Below the pieces are notes generated by a model, which did not search any database, was not told where the DNA came from, and worked only from the letters and a program-made list of their open reading frames with translations. Positions 1 through 7,002 of a stretch of 10,776 nucleotides of DNA are shown in pieces. The translations under genes were made by a program, and so were the position numbers. Each line of letters opens with the position of its first letter. The first letter of the stretch is position 1. The DNA is from an uncultured Brachyspira sp. (GTDB lineage: Bacteria; Spirochaetota; Brachyspiria; Brachyspirales; Brachyspiraceae), in assembly GCA_934725525.1 (NCBI GenBank), contig CAKVCG010000055.1:1-10776 (forward strand), read 5' to 3'.

Positions 1-105
1 GGATTAGACGGCGGATTAAACGGAGGCGAGATAATAGCGAAAGGAACTGTTGAAGAAATTCTTGAAATGAAAAAAGGCTATACTTGGAGATATATAAGTC
101 ATTAA
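1..105 (+). CDS. uvrA: UvrA-type excinuclease ABC subunit A, C-terminal end (partial)
   Basis: Only the last 34 codons are present, in frame from base 1 to TAA at 103-105. The peptide has a glycine-rich GGLNGGEIIAKGT segment followed by a short helix and an aromatic YTWRYI ending. This matches the UvrA C-terminus, where a GGxxGGE(I/V)xxxGTPEE stretch follows the second ABC ATPase domain and the protein ends in a Y/T-rich tail. UvrA is the damage-sensing ATPase of nucleotide excision repair. The call rests on this short tail alone, so another UvrA-like ABC protein is possible. The gene converges on the minus-strand lipoprotein gene, with a hairpin between them. Confidence 0.72.
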   Translation, partial: GLDGGLNGGEIIAKGTVEEILEMKKGYTWRYISH

Positions 106-106
106 T

Positions 107-139
107 AAAAAAGACACCGCTAAAATACGATGCCTTTTT
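107..139 (-). terminator. Intrinsic terminator of the lipoprotein gene, probably bidirectional
   Basis: On the minus-strand transcript, arms 139-128 and 119-108 form a 12-bp stem around an 8-nt loop (120-127). There are two G:U wobbles and a terminal U run. On the plus strand the same arms carry two A:C mismatches, so the hairpin is built for the minus-strand lipoprotein gene, though it may also stop uvrA. The distal arm with its flank (104-120) is identical over 17 bases to 1266-1282, the corresponding part of the glnN terminator. Confidence 0.75.
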
Positions 140-170
140 ACATTTCTTATCTTATCAATATAAACTTATT

Positions 171-1123
171 TTATTCCCAACTTTGACTGTTTACGCTTGA
201 TAACTTTAACTGAATGCTCAAACCATCGCTCGTTATATGAGCAACCTCGCTTGACAAAGCATAACCGCCTTTTAATGTAAATCTAAAATAAAAAGTGCAA
301 TTAACTCCATCAACTAACGGCTCTTTATGATACATATTTAAACCTGAGAAATATGTTTTATAATTTGAAGTTTCTCTTATTGCTGCTCCCATCTGAATCC
401 TTCCGCTTGATTTACTAAATTTAATATTTTTCACCGTTGAACCAATATTATTTGACTTAAAATTAGGAGCGCTTGCCGAAAAAGTTTCGCTTGAAAAAGT
501 AAATTGAGCTACATTATTATAAGAAGAATCGTCAACACGAACTGTTTTCATAGAATTAATCATAGCCTCTATTTCAGTTTTGGTTATAACTTTCGCTTTA
601 TATAAATTGATTTTTACATTAGCTGTAGCTTCTTTACTCGCATCCGAAGAATCGGCAAACTTAAATGTTATGGTATATTGGTAAGCCGTAGCCTCCGTTA
701 AAGTCGCATTGTTGAATTTGGTTATGCCAGAGCTTGATAAAGTCAATTCTTTAGTAGATTTGGTATAGCTGAAATCGGACGCGTCCAAAGTCAATGGATT
801 CGAGCCGCTATCTACGCTCTGAATTGAAACATCATAATCGGAAGCTCCAGAAACTGAAAAGCCTACCGCTCCCGCAGAGTAAACGCTTGAAGAAGAACTA
901 ACAACCGTTATATCGTAAGAATTGTTTGCTTCTTCGCTTACCGATATAGAACCTCCGCCACCTCCTGTTGTGTCTTCATTACTGCAACTTATAGAAAATA
1001 GTAATGTTAATGCTAATAATGTGATAAGAAATGTTTTGAAAGAATTGTTGCTTAAAGCGCGTAATTCACGCTTTGCTTTGCTTTGCTTTGCTTTGCTTTG
1101 CTTAATGAATTTACAGTATACAT
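171..1123 (-). CDS. Putative surface lipoprotein, frame-disrupted in the signal-peptide region (phase-variable or insertion-inactivated)
   Basis: The expected start is the ATG at 1123-1121, with AGAGG at 1135-1131 and a good promoter upstream. Reading from it gives 23 codons ending at TAA (1054-1052). The long downstream frame lies in another phase. It is open from just after a TAA upstream of the ATG to 171 but has no ATG, GTG or TTG before the lipoprotein cysteine. It encodes a hydrophobic segment (FLITLLALTLLF) and lipobox-like FSIS-C with Cys at 986-984, then SNEDTT, five glycines, and about 255 Ser/Thr/Asn-rich residues that look extracellular and beta-rich. The mature protein would be 271 residues. 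Deleting the 50-bp repeat-bearing insert (1048-1105), or one 5-bp CTTTG unit, joins the ATG to the lipoprotein. I do not recognise the family and assign no function. A downstream TTG at 794 would give a cytoplasmic 207-residue fragment, an unlikely product. Confidence 0.7.
1048..1105. repeat. Insert of about 50 bp bounded by 8-bp direct repeats (TTGCTTAA)
   Basis: TTGCTTAA occurs at 1048-1055 and again at 1098-1105, exactly 50 bp apart. The unit between them holds a short hairpin (AAAGCG at 1054-1059 pairing with CGCTTT at 1069-1074) and the CTTTG tract. Collapsing the two copies into one removes 50 bp and fuses the ATG in frame to a normal 28-residue lipoprotein signal peptide (MYTVNSLSNN...FSIS-C). 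The boundaries look like a target duplication, but they could also arise by slippage. No transposase or long terminal inverted repeats are present. Confidence 0.6.
1071..1100. repeat. Pentanucleotide microsatellite (CTTTG)x6
   Basis: Six perfect tandem copies of CTTTG run from 1071 to 1100, with a matching partial unit (CTT) after them. On the coding (minus) strand they read as CAAAG units inside the start of the lipoprotein gene. The unit length is not a multiple of three, so each gain or loss changes the reading frame. The distance from the ATG to the downstream frame is off by 2 modulo 3 at six copies. Five or eight copies would put it in frame, and six or seven would not. Confidence 0.9.
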
Positions 1124-1154
1124 GTTTTTACCTCTTTTTTATTAATTATTTTTA

Positions 1155-1183
1155 ATAATAGCATTTTTTCTATTTTTTGACAA
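1155..1183 (-). promoter_or_regulatory. Sigma70-type promoter of the lipoprotein gene
   Basis: On the minus strand, -35 TTGTCA (1183-1178) and -10 TATTAT (1160-1155) are separated by 17 bp. This puts the transcript start near 1148, about 25 bases before the ATG at 1123. The promoter supports 1123 as the genuine start even though its frame closes early. Confidence 0.6.
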
Positions 1184-1200
1184 TAGGTTAAATAAAAAAA

Positions 1201-1244
1201 ATTTGTCATTGAGGGTTTATTTTCTATTCTCATTTGTCATTGAG
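1201..1244. repeat. 13-bp direct repeat ATTTGTCATTGAG, 31-bp period
   Basis: ATTTGTCATTGAG occurs at 1201-1213 and again at 1232-1244. The second copy is followed by CGAAGCAATCC (1253-1263). The order GTCATTG...GAAGCAATCC resembles a degenerate copy of the dispersed intergenic repeats of GTCATTGCGAG...GAAGCAATCC type seen in many bacterial genomes. That link is from memory and is an inference. No coding potential is apparent here. Confidence 0.5.
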
Positions 1245-1268
1245 AGATTTATCGAAGCAATCCAAAAT

Positions 1269-1302
1269 AAAAAAGACACCGCAATCACGCTGTGCCTTTT
1301 TA
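1269..1302 (-). terminator. Intrinsic terminator of glnN
   Basis: The minus-strand RNA pairs AAAAAGGCAC (1301-1292 region) with GTGTCTTTTTT (1279-1269) in a 10-bp stem with one G:U, ending in a U run. Extra G:C pairs inside the loop are possible. It lies about 36 bases beyond the glnN stop codon. It shares 17 bases (1266-1282) with the terminator at 107-139. Confidence 0.75.
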
Positions 1303-1337
1303 CAATTAAATTAAATAAATCTATAAACAAGAATTTT

Positions 1338-3425
1338 TTACAATAAACTATAAAGCATATCTCCGTAAGTCGGAAGTTTCCAGTATTTTTTAGAAACCGT
1401 TTTTTCCAGTTCGTCAATTATAGGACGCATTTCTCTATCCATATAATTCAAAACTTTATCTCTATAGAATTTTGCCGATTTCGACATATCGCCTATTTTT
1501 TTGCCTTCCGCAATATAGCCTTCCAATTTTTTAAGTTTATCGGATAAAGATTTTGTTAAATCATTTATTTTATTAATCAAATCTTTTTCAACTTCGTATT
1601 TTATTTTTAAGTTTTTCTTTCTTTCGGACACTTTTGAAAGCGCTCCCGCGTATTCGATTGAGTCGGGAATAATATTTTTATTAATCATATCGATTAAAGT
1701 CAAAGCTTCGATACTCAAAACTTTAATATATTCTTCCATAACTATTTCGTATCTCGAATTAATTTCTGTTTCGGCAAATACTTTATGTTTTGTCAAAAGC
1801 TCTATATTCTTTTTAGATATAAAATAAGGCAAAACTTCTGGCGTTGATTTCAAATTATACAATCCTCTTTTTTCCGCTTCTTTCACCCACTCGTCCGAAT
1901 AATTGTTTCCGTTATAAATTATCCTTTTATGTTTATTAAAAGTATCTTTAATCAATTCTTCCAAATCTTTTTCAAAATTGGAACTTTTTTCCAAAATATC
2001 GGCAAATTGAGATAAAGCTTCCGCAACAACAGTATTTAATATTATATTCGGTCCCGAAATTGACAAACTTGAGCCTACCATTCTGAATTCGAATTTATTT
2101 CCCGTAAAAGCCAACGGCGAGGTTCTGTTCCTGTCTGTCAAATCTTTGGTTAGTTTCGCCAAATAATGAACTCCAAATTCCATATCCTCTCTATCTTTAG
2201 CTTTATATTTAGAATTTCCGAAAGATTCGAGCATTTCCGTAAGTTCTTCTCCCAAGAAAATCGATATTATAGCGGGAGGCGCTTCGCTCGCTCCGAGTCT
2301 ATGGTCGTTGCTTGCGCTTGCCGTAGTCACTCTAATCAAATCCTGATATTCGTCAACCGCTTTTATAAACGCGACTAAAAATAATAGAAATTGTTTATTT
2401 TTCCAAGGGGTATTTCCCGGCTCAAGCAGATTCATTCCCGTATCGGTAGCCATAGACCAGTTATTATGTTTTCCGCTTCCGTTTACTCCAGAAAAAGGTT
2501 TTTCATGCAGAATGCAAGTTAGATTATGTTTTTCGGCGATTACTTTCATTAACTCCATCGTAAGCTGATTTTGGTCTGCCGCAATATTCGTAATTGAAAA
2601 TTCTGGAGCCAATTCGTATTGTCCTGGGGCGACTTCGTTATGTTCCGTTTTCGCCATTATCCCCAATTTCCAAAGCTCGTTGTCAAGGTCTTTCATAAAT
2701 TCCAATACTCTCGGCTTTATCGCTCCAAAATAATGGTCTTCAAGTTCCTGTCCTTTAGGAGGACATGCTCCGAATAATGTCCTTTTACAATATCTTAAAT
2801 CTAATCTCTGTAAATATAATTCCCTATCTATTAAAAAATATTCCTGTTCCGCTCCAACGGTCGTATAAACCCTTTCTACATCGTCATGCCCAAATAATTT
2901 AAGTATTCTTTTTGCCTCTTTCTCCAAAACTTCCATAGAACGAAGAAGAGGAGTTTTTTTATCCAAAGCTTCTCCTCCATAAGAACAGAAAACCGTTGGA
3001 ATACATAAAGTATTATCTTTAATAAAAGCGTAAGAAGTCGGGTCCCAAGCCGTATAGCCTCTCGCCTCGAAAGTCGTTCTCAATCCGCCCGAAGGAAAAC
3101 TTGAAGCGTCTGGTTCTCCTTGAGCCAATTCCTTACCCGTAAATTCCATACGAATAGAACCATCATCTCCTTGAGTTATGAAGCTCGTATGTTTTTCCGC
3201 AGTTATTCCCGTCATAGGCTGAAACCAATGCGTAAAATGAGTGGCGCCTTTTTCTATAGCCCATTCTTTCATGGCATGAGCGACAATATTGGCAAGTTCC
3301 AAATCCAATCTCTCCCCGTTTTTTATAGTTTTTACCAATTTTTTATATACATCTTTAGGGAGTTTCTCCCTCATAACATTATCGTTAAAAACCATACTGC
3401 CAAAAATTTCAGGCACATTTTTCAT
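1338..3425 (-). CDS. glnN: Type III glutamine synthetase (GlnN)
   Basis: The 695-residue product matches the usual ~700-730 of GSIII and is much longer than GSI or GSII. It condenses ammonia with glutamate at the cost of ATP to make glutamine, in the cytoplasm, as a large oligomer. Visible motifs in order are [16 protein letters not shown] near residue 110, [10 protein letters not shown] near 191 (metal-binding glutamates), [16 protein letters not shown] near 259, the glutamate/ATP-site [10 protein letters not shown] near 315, and [13 protein letters not shown] near 373. A charged, probably helical C-terminal part follows. The start is fixed by TGGAGG at 3440-3435, nine bases from the ATG. 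The gene appears monocistronic, with its own promoter and terminator, and no glnB or amtB lies nearby. Confidence 0.97.
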   Translation of the reverse strand: MKNVPEIFGSMVFNDNVMREKLPKDVYKKLVKTIKNGERLDLELANIVAHAMKEWAIEKGATHFTHWFQPMTGITAEKHTSFITQGDDGSIRMEFTGKELAQGEPDASSFPSGGLRTTFEARGYTAWDPTSYAFIKDNTLCIPTVFCSYGGEALDKKTPLLRSMEVLEKEAKRILKLFGHDDVERVYTTVGAEQEYFLIDRELYLQRLDLRYCKRTLFGACPPKGQELEDHYFGAIKPRVLEFMKDLDNELWKLGIMAKTEHNEVAPGQYELAPEFSITNIAADQNQLTMELMKVIAEKHNLTCILHEKPFSGVNGSGKHNNWSMATDTGMNLLEPGNTPWKNKQFLLFLVAFIKAVDEYQDLIRVTTASASNDHRLGASEAPPAIISIFLGEELTEMLESFGNSKYKAKDREDMEFGVHYLAKLTKDLTDRNRTSPLAFTGNKFEFRMVGSSLSISGPNIILNTVVAEALSQFADILEKSSNFEKDLEELIKDTFNKHKRIIYNGNNYSDEWVKEAEKRGLYNLKSTPEVLPYFISKKNIELLTKHKVFAETEINSRYEIVMEEYIKVLSIEALTLIDMINKNIIPDSIEYAGALSKVSERKKNLKIKYEVEKDLINKINDLTKSLSDKLKKLEGYIAEGKKIGDMSKSAKFYRDKVLNYMDREMRPIIDELEKTVSKKYWKLPTYGDMLYSLL

Positions 3426-3467
3426 TTATTATATCCTCCAATAAAATTTTTATTTTTATTGACAATA

Positions 3468-3495
3468 ATTATAAAATTTCTTAAAGTTAAATCAA
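3468..3495 (-). promoter_or_regulatory. glnN: Sigma70-type promoter of glnN
   Basis: On the minus strand, -35-like TTGATT (3495-3490) and perfect -10 TATAAT (3473-3468) are 16 bp apart. The predicted 5' leader is about 35 bases and ends in the strong RBS at 3440-3435. I saw no sigma54 GG-N10-GC signature. The rest of 3426-3612 is A/T-rich and holds nothing else I can support. Confidence 0.55.
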
Positions 3496-3612
3496 TATTA
3501 CTATATATAGTTATTTAAATTTTTTTAAAATGTTTGAAAGATTAATATTATTTATTATACATTTAATACAAATTTTAATTAAAGAATTTATTTTTTATAT
3601 TTGAATTAATAA

Positions 3613-4429
3613 TTATTTAGTTAATTCCTCAAATTTTTCAATCATATTTTTTTGATAATCTTCGTATTTTTTAGATAATTTATAATCGGGTTCTATAATT
3701 GTTTTATCCCTCAAACTTTCTCTAATCTCATCTAAATCAATATTTTCTTTTAATAATAAAATAGCGGAAATTGCAGCTCCCAAAGAAGCTCCGCCCGAAG
3801 GAAAAATTTTTATAGGACATTGCCAAATATTCGCTATGATTTTTAATATTTCAATATCTTTTGTTGGACCGCCCGTAACCGATAAATCATATTTTTTTGA
3901 AGAATTAAATTTTTTAGAATATTCGGCAATTAAAGATAAAGAACTTAAAACAATTCCTTTATAATCGCAATCAAAATTAGCTTTTTCGTAATATCTTTTT
4001 ATTTCAAATGATTTACTTATAGGCACGGATTCGTTTTCTTTCTGCCATAACATTAAAGGCAAATTATTTATATTTTCTTTAAGCGAAATTGTTATATCTT
4101 TATAATTTTTATCGTAAAGATTCATTATGGAATCCCAAAGCATAGCTCGAAGGATTTTTTATGTTTCCTAATTTATTTTTTAAATCTTTTGAAACCGAAT
4201 TTAAAAGGTTTTCGTTCCATTCTTTTTTTGAATAATCTATCAAACTCATTCCCGAACCGTTTCCAAAATCAACCGAAACATCGTCTTTAGCCGTTAAAAT
4301 AGAATCGATAAAAGTATTGAGCAAAAATATTTTATAAGTATTTTCCGACATATTTTTATTATTATCAAAATAATATTTTATAACCGCTCCCGTAAATCTT
4401 AAAGACGAATTGGTTAAAATATTAAGCAA
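3613..4429 (-). pseudogene. Decayed FGGY-family carbohydrate kinase (xylulokinase-like)
   Basis: Two overlapping minus-strand frames encode pieces of one FGGY sugar kinase. The upstream piece (4429-4109) starts mid-domain at TNSSLRFTG and contains FGNGSGMSLID and KKEW, typical of the middle of the first FGGY domain. The downstream piece (to 3613) contains SVTGGPTKDIEILK and GGASLGAAISA, the C-terminal ATP-site GG(x)xK/S and (E/G)xAALGAA motifs. The N-terminal sugar- and phosphate-binding start (DxGTxxxK) is absent. About 100 residues expected between the NPSS near 4147 and the GFHNESL near 4120 also appear lost, and a frameshift lies near 4109. The upstream piece has no ATG: only a TTG at 4429, or A/T-rich open sequence back to a stop near 4498. 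An active enzyme of this type phosphorylates a sugar such as xylulose, but this copy cannot. The size of the internal loss is judged from family knowledge. Confidence 0.8.
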
Positions 4430-4469
4430 AATTATTTTAGTAAAAAATTTAAATATAATATAAATCCTA

Positions 4470-4499
4470 TTGAAAAATAATAATTTTATGCTATATTAT
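4470..4499 (+). promoter_or_regulatory. Sigma70-type promoter upstream of gatC
   Basis: -35 TTGAAA (4470-4475) is followed after 16 bp by TATATT (4492-4497), or after 18 bp by TATTAT (4494-4499). It is the only convincing promoter before gatC. It may serve the plus-strand run of genes that follows. Confidence 0.5.
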
Positions 4500-4546
4500 T
4501 AAAATCAATTTTTAAAAATTTTTTATTAAAAAGGAAATTATTAATT

Positions 4547-4873
4547 ATGAAAACTGATAGAGAAGAATTGGAAGCGCTTTTATATCAAACGAGATTAAGA
4601 ATAGAAGAAAATCAAAAAGAAGAAATGTTGAGCAGATTAAATAAAGATTTGAAATTTATCGAAGATTTATTTGCCGTTAATGTCGACAATATTCCGCCTC
4701 TTTATCATGTAATCGATTTGCCAGAATATTTGAGAGAAGACAAAGAAGGCGAAACTTTAGACAACGAAACTATAATGAATCTTTGCAGAAGCGGAGAATA
4801 CGGTTATATAGTCGTTCCCGCGGTTCCAGCCGCTTTGGAAAATAGCGAGCATCAGGCAAAAAATAAAAAATAA
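4547..4873 (+). CDS. gatC: Asp/Glu-tRNA(Asn/Gln) amidotransferase subunit C (GatC)
   Basis: GatC is the small stabilising subunit of GatCAB. This cytoplasmic enzyme amidates misacylated Glu-tRNA(Gln) or Asp-tRNA(Asn). The 108-residue product has the GatC pattern: an N-terminal amphipathic helix (RLRIEENQKEEMLSRLNKDL), a second helix ending near VDNIPPLYHV, the conserved LREDKEG...LDNE turn, and the C-terminal GYIVVPAV strand. It is slightly longer than the usual ~95-100 because of a lysine-rich tail. AAAGGAA lies about 11 bases upstream of the ATG. gatA and gatB are not adjacent. Confidence 0.85.
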   Translation: MKTDREELEALLYQTRLRIEENQKEEMLSRLNKDLKFIEDLFAVNVDNIPPLYHVIDLPEYLREDKEGETLDNETIMNLCRSGEYGYIVVPAVPAALENSEHQAKNKK

Positions 4874-4907
4874 TTAAAAGTCTTAAAGTTTTGAAGTCGT
4901 TAAAACA

Positions 4908-5588
4908 ATGAAAGGAAAAACAAAATTTTTTATATTCAATATAGCCGTTTTATATAAAATTTTTGTAAGAATTATTTTAGGATTTATAATCGCTTTTTTT
5001 ATTTTTGGACTTTTGACAATATTTGTCAGATTCGATAAAATGAAAAGTTCCGCCATGTCAAATTCTACAAAAAATTCCATAGAAGAAGACGAAACGGTAA
5101 TAACTTCAAAATTAAGATACGCGATTGCGATTAAACCTTTCGTATCTTCGCTTACGGGAAAAACGATTATATTTTCAAGACCGAAACGAGGCGATATAAT
5201 ATTTATGACCGACCCGAGAAGTCCGAGCGAAAATCTTATAAAGAGATTTTTTTATTACGCGGTTTATTTTGCAACTTTTGGCAATGTCAATATTTCTAAA
5301 AAAAGATATTTGATAAAAAGAGTTATTGGACTTCCAAACGAAACGATAGAAATAAGAGAGAAAAAAGTTTATATCAACGGAAGCCTTTTGAAAGAATCTT
5401 GGGCGAATATAAATAACGATTTTAGAATTTTGGATTCGGGCATTTCGGTGAGAGATAATTTCGGACCTTATATTGTCGGCTATAACGAATATTTTGTTCT
5501 TTCGGACAACAGAGATTACGGATACGACAGCAGAGATTTCGGAAGCGTCAATTTTTCTTTTATAAGCGGAAAAGTAATCCATCGTTAA
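4908..5588 (+). CDS. Signal peptidase I homologue lacking the catalytic serine
   Basis: Type I signal peptidases cut signal peptides on the outer face of the inner membrane using a Ser/Lys dyad. This 226-residue protein has an N-terminal membrane segment (about residues 12-40) and then box B, read here as SSAMSNS instead of SxSMxPT. The position of the nucleophilic serine is Ala49 (codon GCC at 5052-5054), and the proline two after Met is also absent. Box C (RPKRGDIIF, near 91), box D (YLIKRVIGLPNET, Lys137) and box E (SDNRDYGYDSRDFG, near 199) are intact. It is therefore probably an inactive or altered paralogue, and a functional lepB is expected elsewhere. The start has no clear Shine-Dalgarno sequence and lies 34 bases after gatC. 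Confidence 0.88.
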   Translation: MKGKTKFFIFNIAVLYKIFVRIILGFIIAFFIFGLLTIFVRFDKMKSSAMSNSTKNSIEEDETVITSKLRYAIAIKPFVSSLTGKTIIFSRPKRGDIIFMTDPRSPSENLIKRFFYYAVYFATFGNVNISKKRYLIKRVIGLPNETIEIREKKVYINGSLLKESWANINNDFRILDSGISVRDNFGPYIVGYNEYFVLSDNRDYGYDSRDFGSVNFSFISGKVIHR

Positions 5589-5648
5589 TTTGAAATTTTA
5601 TATAATATAATTTTTGCGGTTTTTTAATTTTGATTTTGGATTTTTAAA

Positions 5649-6899
5649 ATGAAATTTAATATAAAATTTAATTATACTCACACTTTGTATGCAAGTTATC
5701 TTTGTTATATAAATCAGGCGCTGGTTAATATATTTCCGACTTTGATTTTTATTTATTTTCAAAGACAATTTGGAATTTCGGTTGAAAAAATAGCTTTTTT
5801 GATTTCGTTTAATTTTGCAATTCAAATGTTAATAGATTTTTTGGCTGCTAAATTTGTCGATAAAATCGGATATAGAATTCCAATCGTATTTGCAAATATT
5901 TGCGCGGGAATAGGTTTTATATTATTAGGAATTTTGCCGTTTTATATCAATCCTTTCGTTGCAATTTTGATAAGTTATTTTTTAAACGCTATCGGAGGCG
6001 GAATGATAGAAGTTTTGGTAAGTCCGATAGTCGAAGCGTTGCCCGAAAAACAAAAAGTAAAGGCAATGAATATACTTCATTCTTTTTACTGTTGGGGATT
6101 AATGTTAGTCGTCCTATTTTCAACAGCATATTTTAGAATTTTTGGAATAGAAAATTGGAGATATTTATCTATACTTTGGGCAATCTTGCCGATATTCTGC
6201 TCGATTTTATTTATAAAAGTTCCAATAAACACTTTGAAATCGGACGATGGCGAAAATAATTCGGTTTCGTTAAGAAAATTATTATCCGTTCGCATAGTTT
6301 TGGCTTTCGTAGTATTAATGATTTGTTCGGGAGCTTCGGAGCATGCAGTAGTTCAATGGGTTTCGTATTTCGCCGAAGTCGGTTTGAATGTAAATAAAAG
6401 CGTTGGCGATATTTTCGGAACTTGCATGTTCGCTTTTTTTATGGGAATGGCTAGACTAATTTACGGAATGAAATCGGAAGATATTGATATAAATAAAGGT
6501 TTATCTGCGACCGCTATTTTATGCATAATCGGATATATTGTAATCGTAGTCAGTCCTTTCGCGTTTTTATCTTTAATAGGTTGCGCTATTGTGGGGCTTT
6601 CGGTTGGAATAATGTGGCCATCCGTTTTCAGTTTGGCTTCAAAAACTTACCCCAAAGGCGGAACTGCTATGTTTGCGATTTTAGCTTTGGCGGGCGATGT
6701 GGGATGCTCGATGGGTCCGGGAATTGTCGGAATAGTTTCAAATAATAAAGCGATAATAAATAAATTTTCTTATTTCATTTCAAATAACGATATTACTCAA
6801 ATCGGATTAAAAGCGGGAATATTTTTCGCAATAATTTTTCCAATGTTGATGTTTATCATTTTATTTGTATTGAGATTAAGAATGAGTAAAAGTAAATAA
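5649..6899 (+). CDS. Major facilitator superfamily transporter
   Basis: This 416-residue, strongly hydrophobic protein has about 12 predicted membrane segments. A charged central loop (LKSDDGENNSVSLRK, about residues 198-212) separates two six-helix halves. The loop between helices 2 and 3 reads DFLAAKFVDKIGYR, the MFS motif A pattern (GxxxD(R/K)xGxR) in degenerate form. The second half has a parallel loop. It should be an inner-membrane secondary transporter. The overall look is of the sugar-transporter-like MFS group, but I cannot name the substrate. The start is the first ATG after lepB, with only a weak GGA about 10 bases upstream. It follows the signal peptidase gene by 60 bases. Confidence 0.85.
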   Translation: MKFNIKFNYTHTLYASYLCYINQALVNIFPTLIFIYFQRQFGISVEKIAFLISFNFAIQMLIDFLAAKFVDKIGYRIPIVFANICAGIGFILLGILPFYINPFVAILISYFLNAIGGGMIEVLVSPIVEALPEKQKVKAMNILHSFYCWGLMLVVLFSTAYFRIFGIENWRYLSILWAILPIFCSILFIKVPINTLKSDDGENNSVSLRKLLSVRIVLAFVVLMICSGASEHAVVQWVSYFAEVGLNVNKSVGDIFGTCMFAFFMGMARLIYGMKSEDIDINKGLSATAILCIIGYIVIVVSPFAFLSLIGCAIVGLSVGIMWPSVFSLASKTYPKGGTAMFAILALAGDVGCSMGPGIVGIVSNNKAIINKFSYFISNNDITQIGLKAGIFFAIIFPMLMFIILFVLRLRMSKSK

Positions 6900-7002
6900 T
6901 AAGCTTTAAATTTATGATAAGAGCTTCACAAATGTCGCTCTATTAGGTTTGGCGTCTTTTTATATATTGAATTTTTACTTATATTATAATAATATAAGCA
7001 CT

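Noticed and set aside
922..1155. Plus-strand open frame with a hydrophobic tail across the CTTTG tract
   Set aside because: It is antisense to the lipoprotein signal-peptide region. Its repetitive ALLCFALLCF stretch is just the CTTTG repeat read in another frame, and it has no RBS.
3120..3518. Plus-strand open frame of 132 codons
   Set aside because: It lies opposite the glnN start and promoter, has a composition typical of an antisense shadow, and shows no recognisable motif.
4109..4143. Programmed frameshift joining the two FGGY kinase pieces
   Set aside because: There is no slippery heptamer or stimulatory structure. The N-terminal domain start and an internal block are also missing, so a pseudogene explains it better.
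6086..6295. Short minus-strand open frames opposite the transporter, scpA, murB and signal peptidase genes
   Set aside because: All are shadows of strongly recognised plus-strand genes, rich in Phe/Lys/Asn/Ile, and without start signals.
6901..7002. Possible terminator or small ORF between the transporter and scpA
   Set aside because: The AGAGC/GCTCT stem (6920-6941) has only 5 bp with a 12-base loop and no adjacent T run. The open frame ahead of scpA has only a TTG with no spaced RBS. A TATAAT at 6985-6990 has no matching -35.
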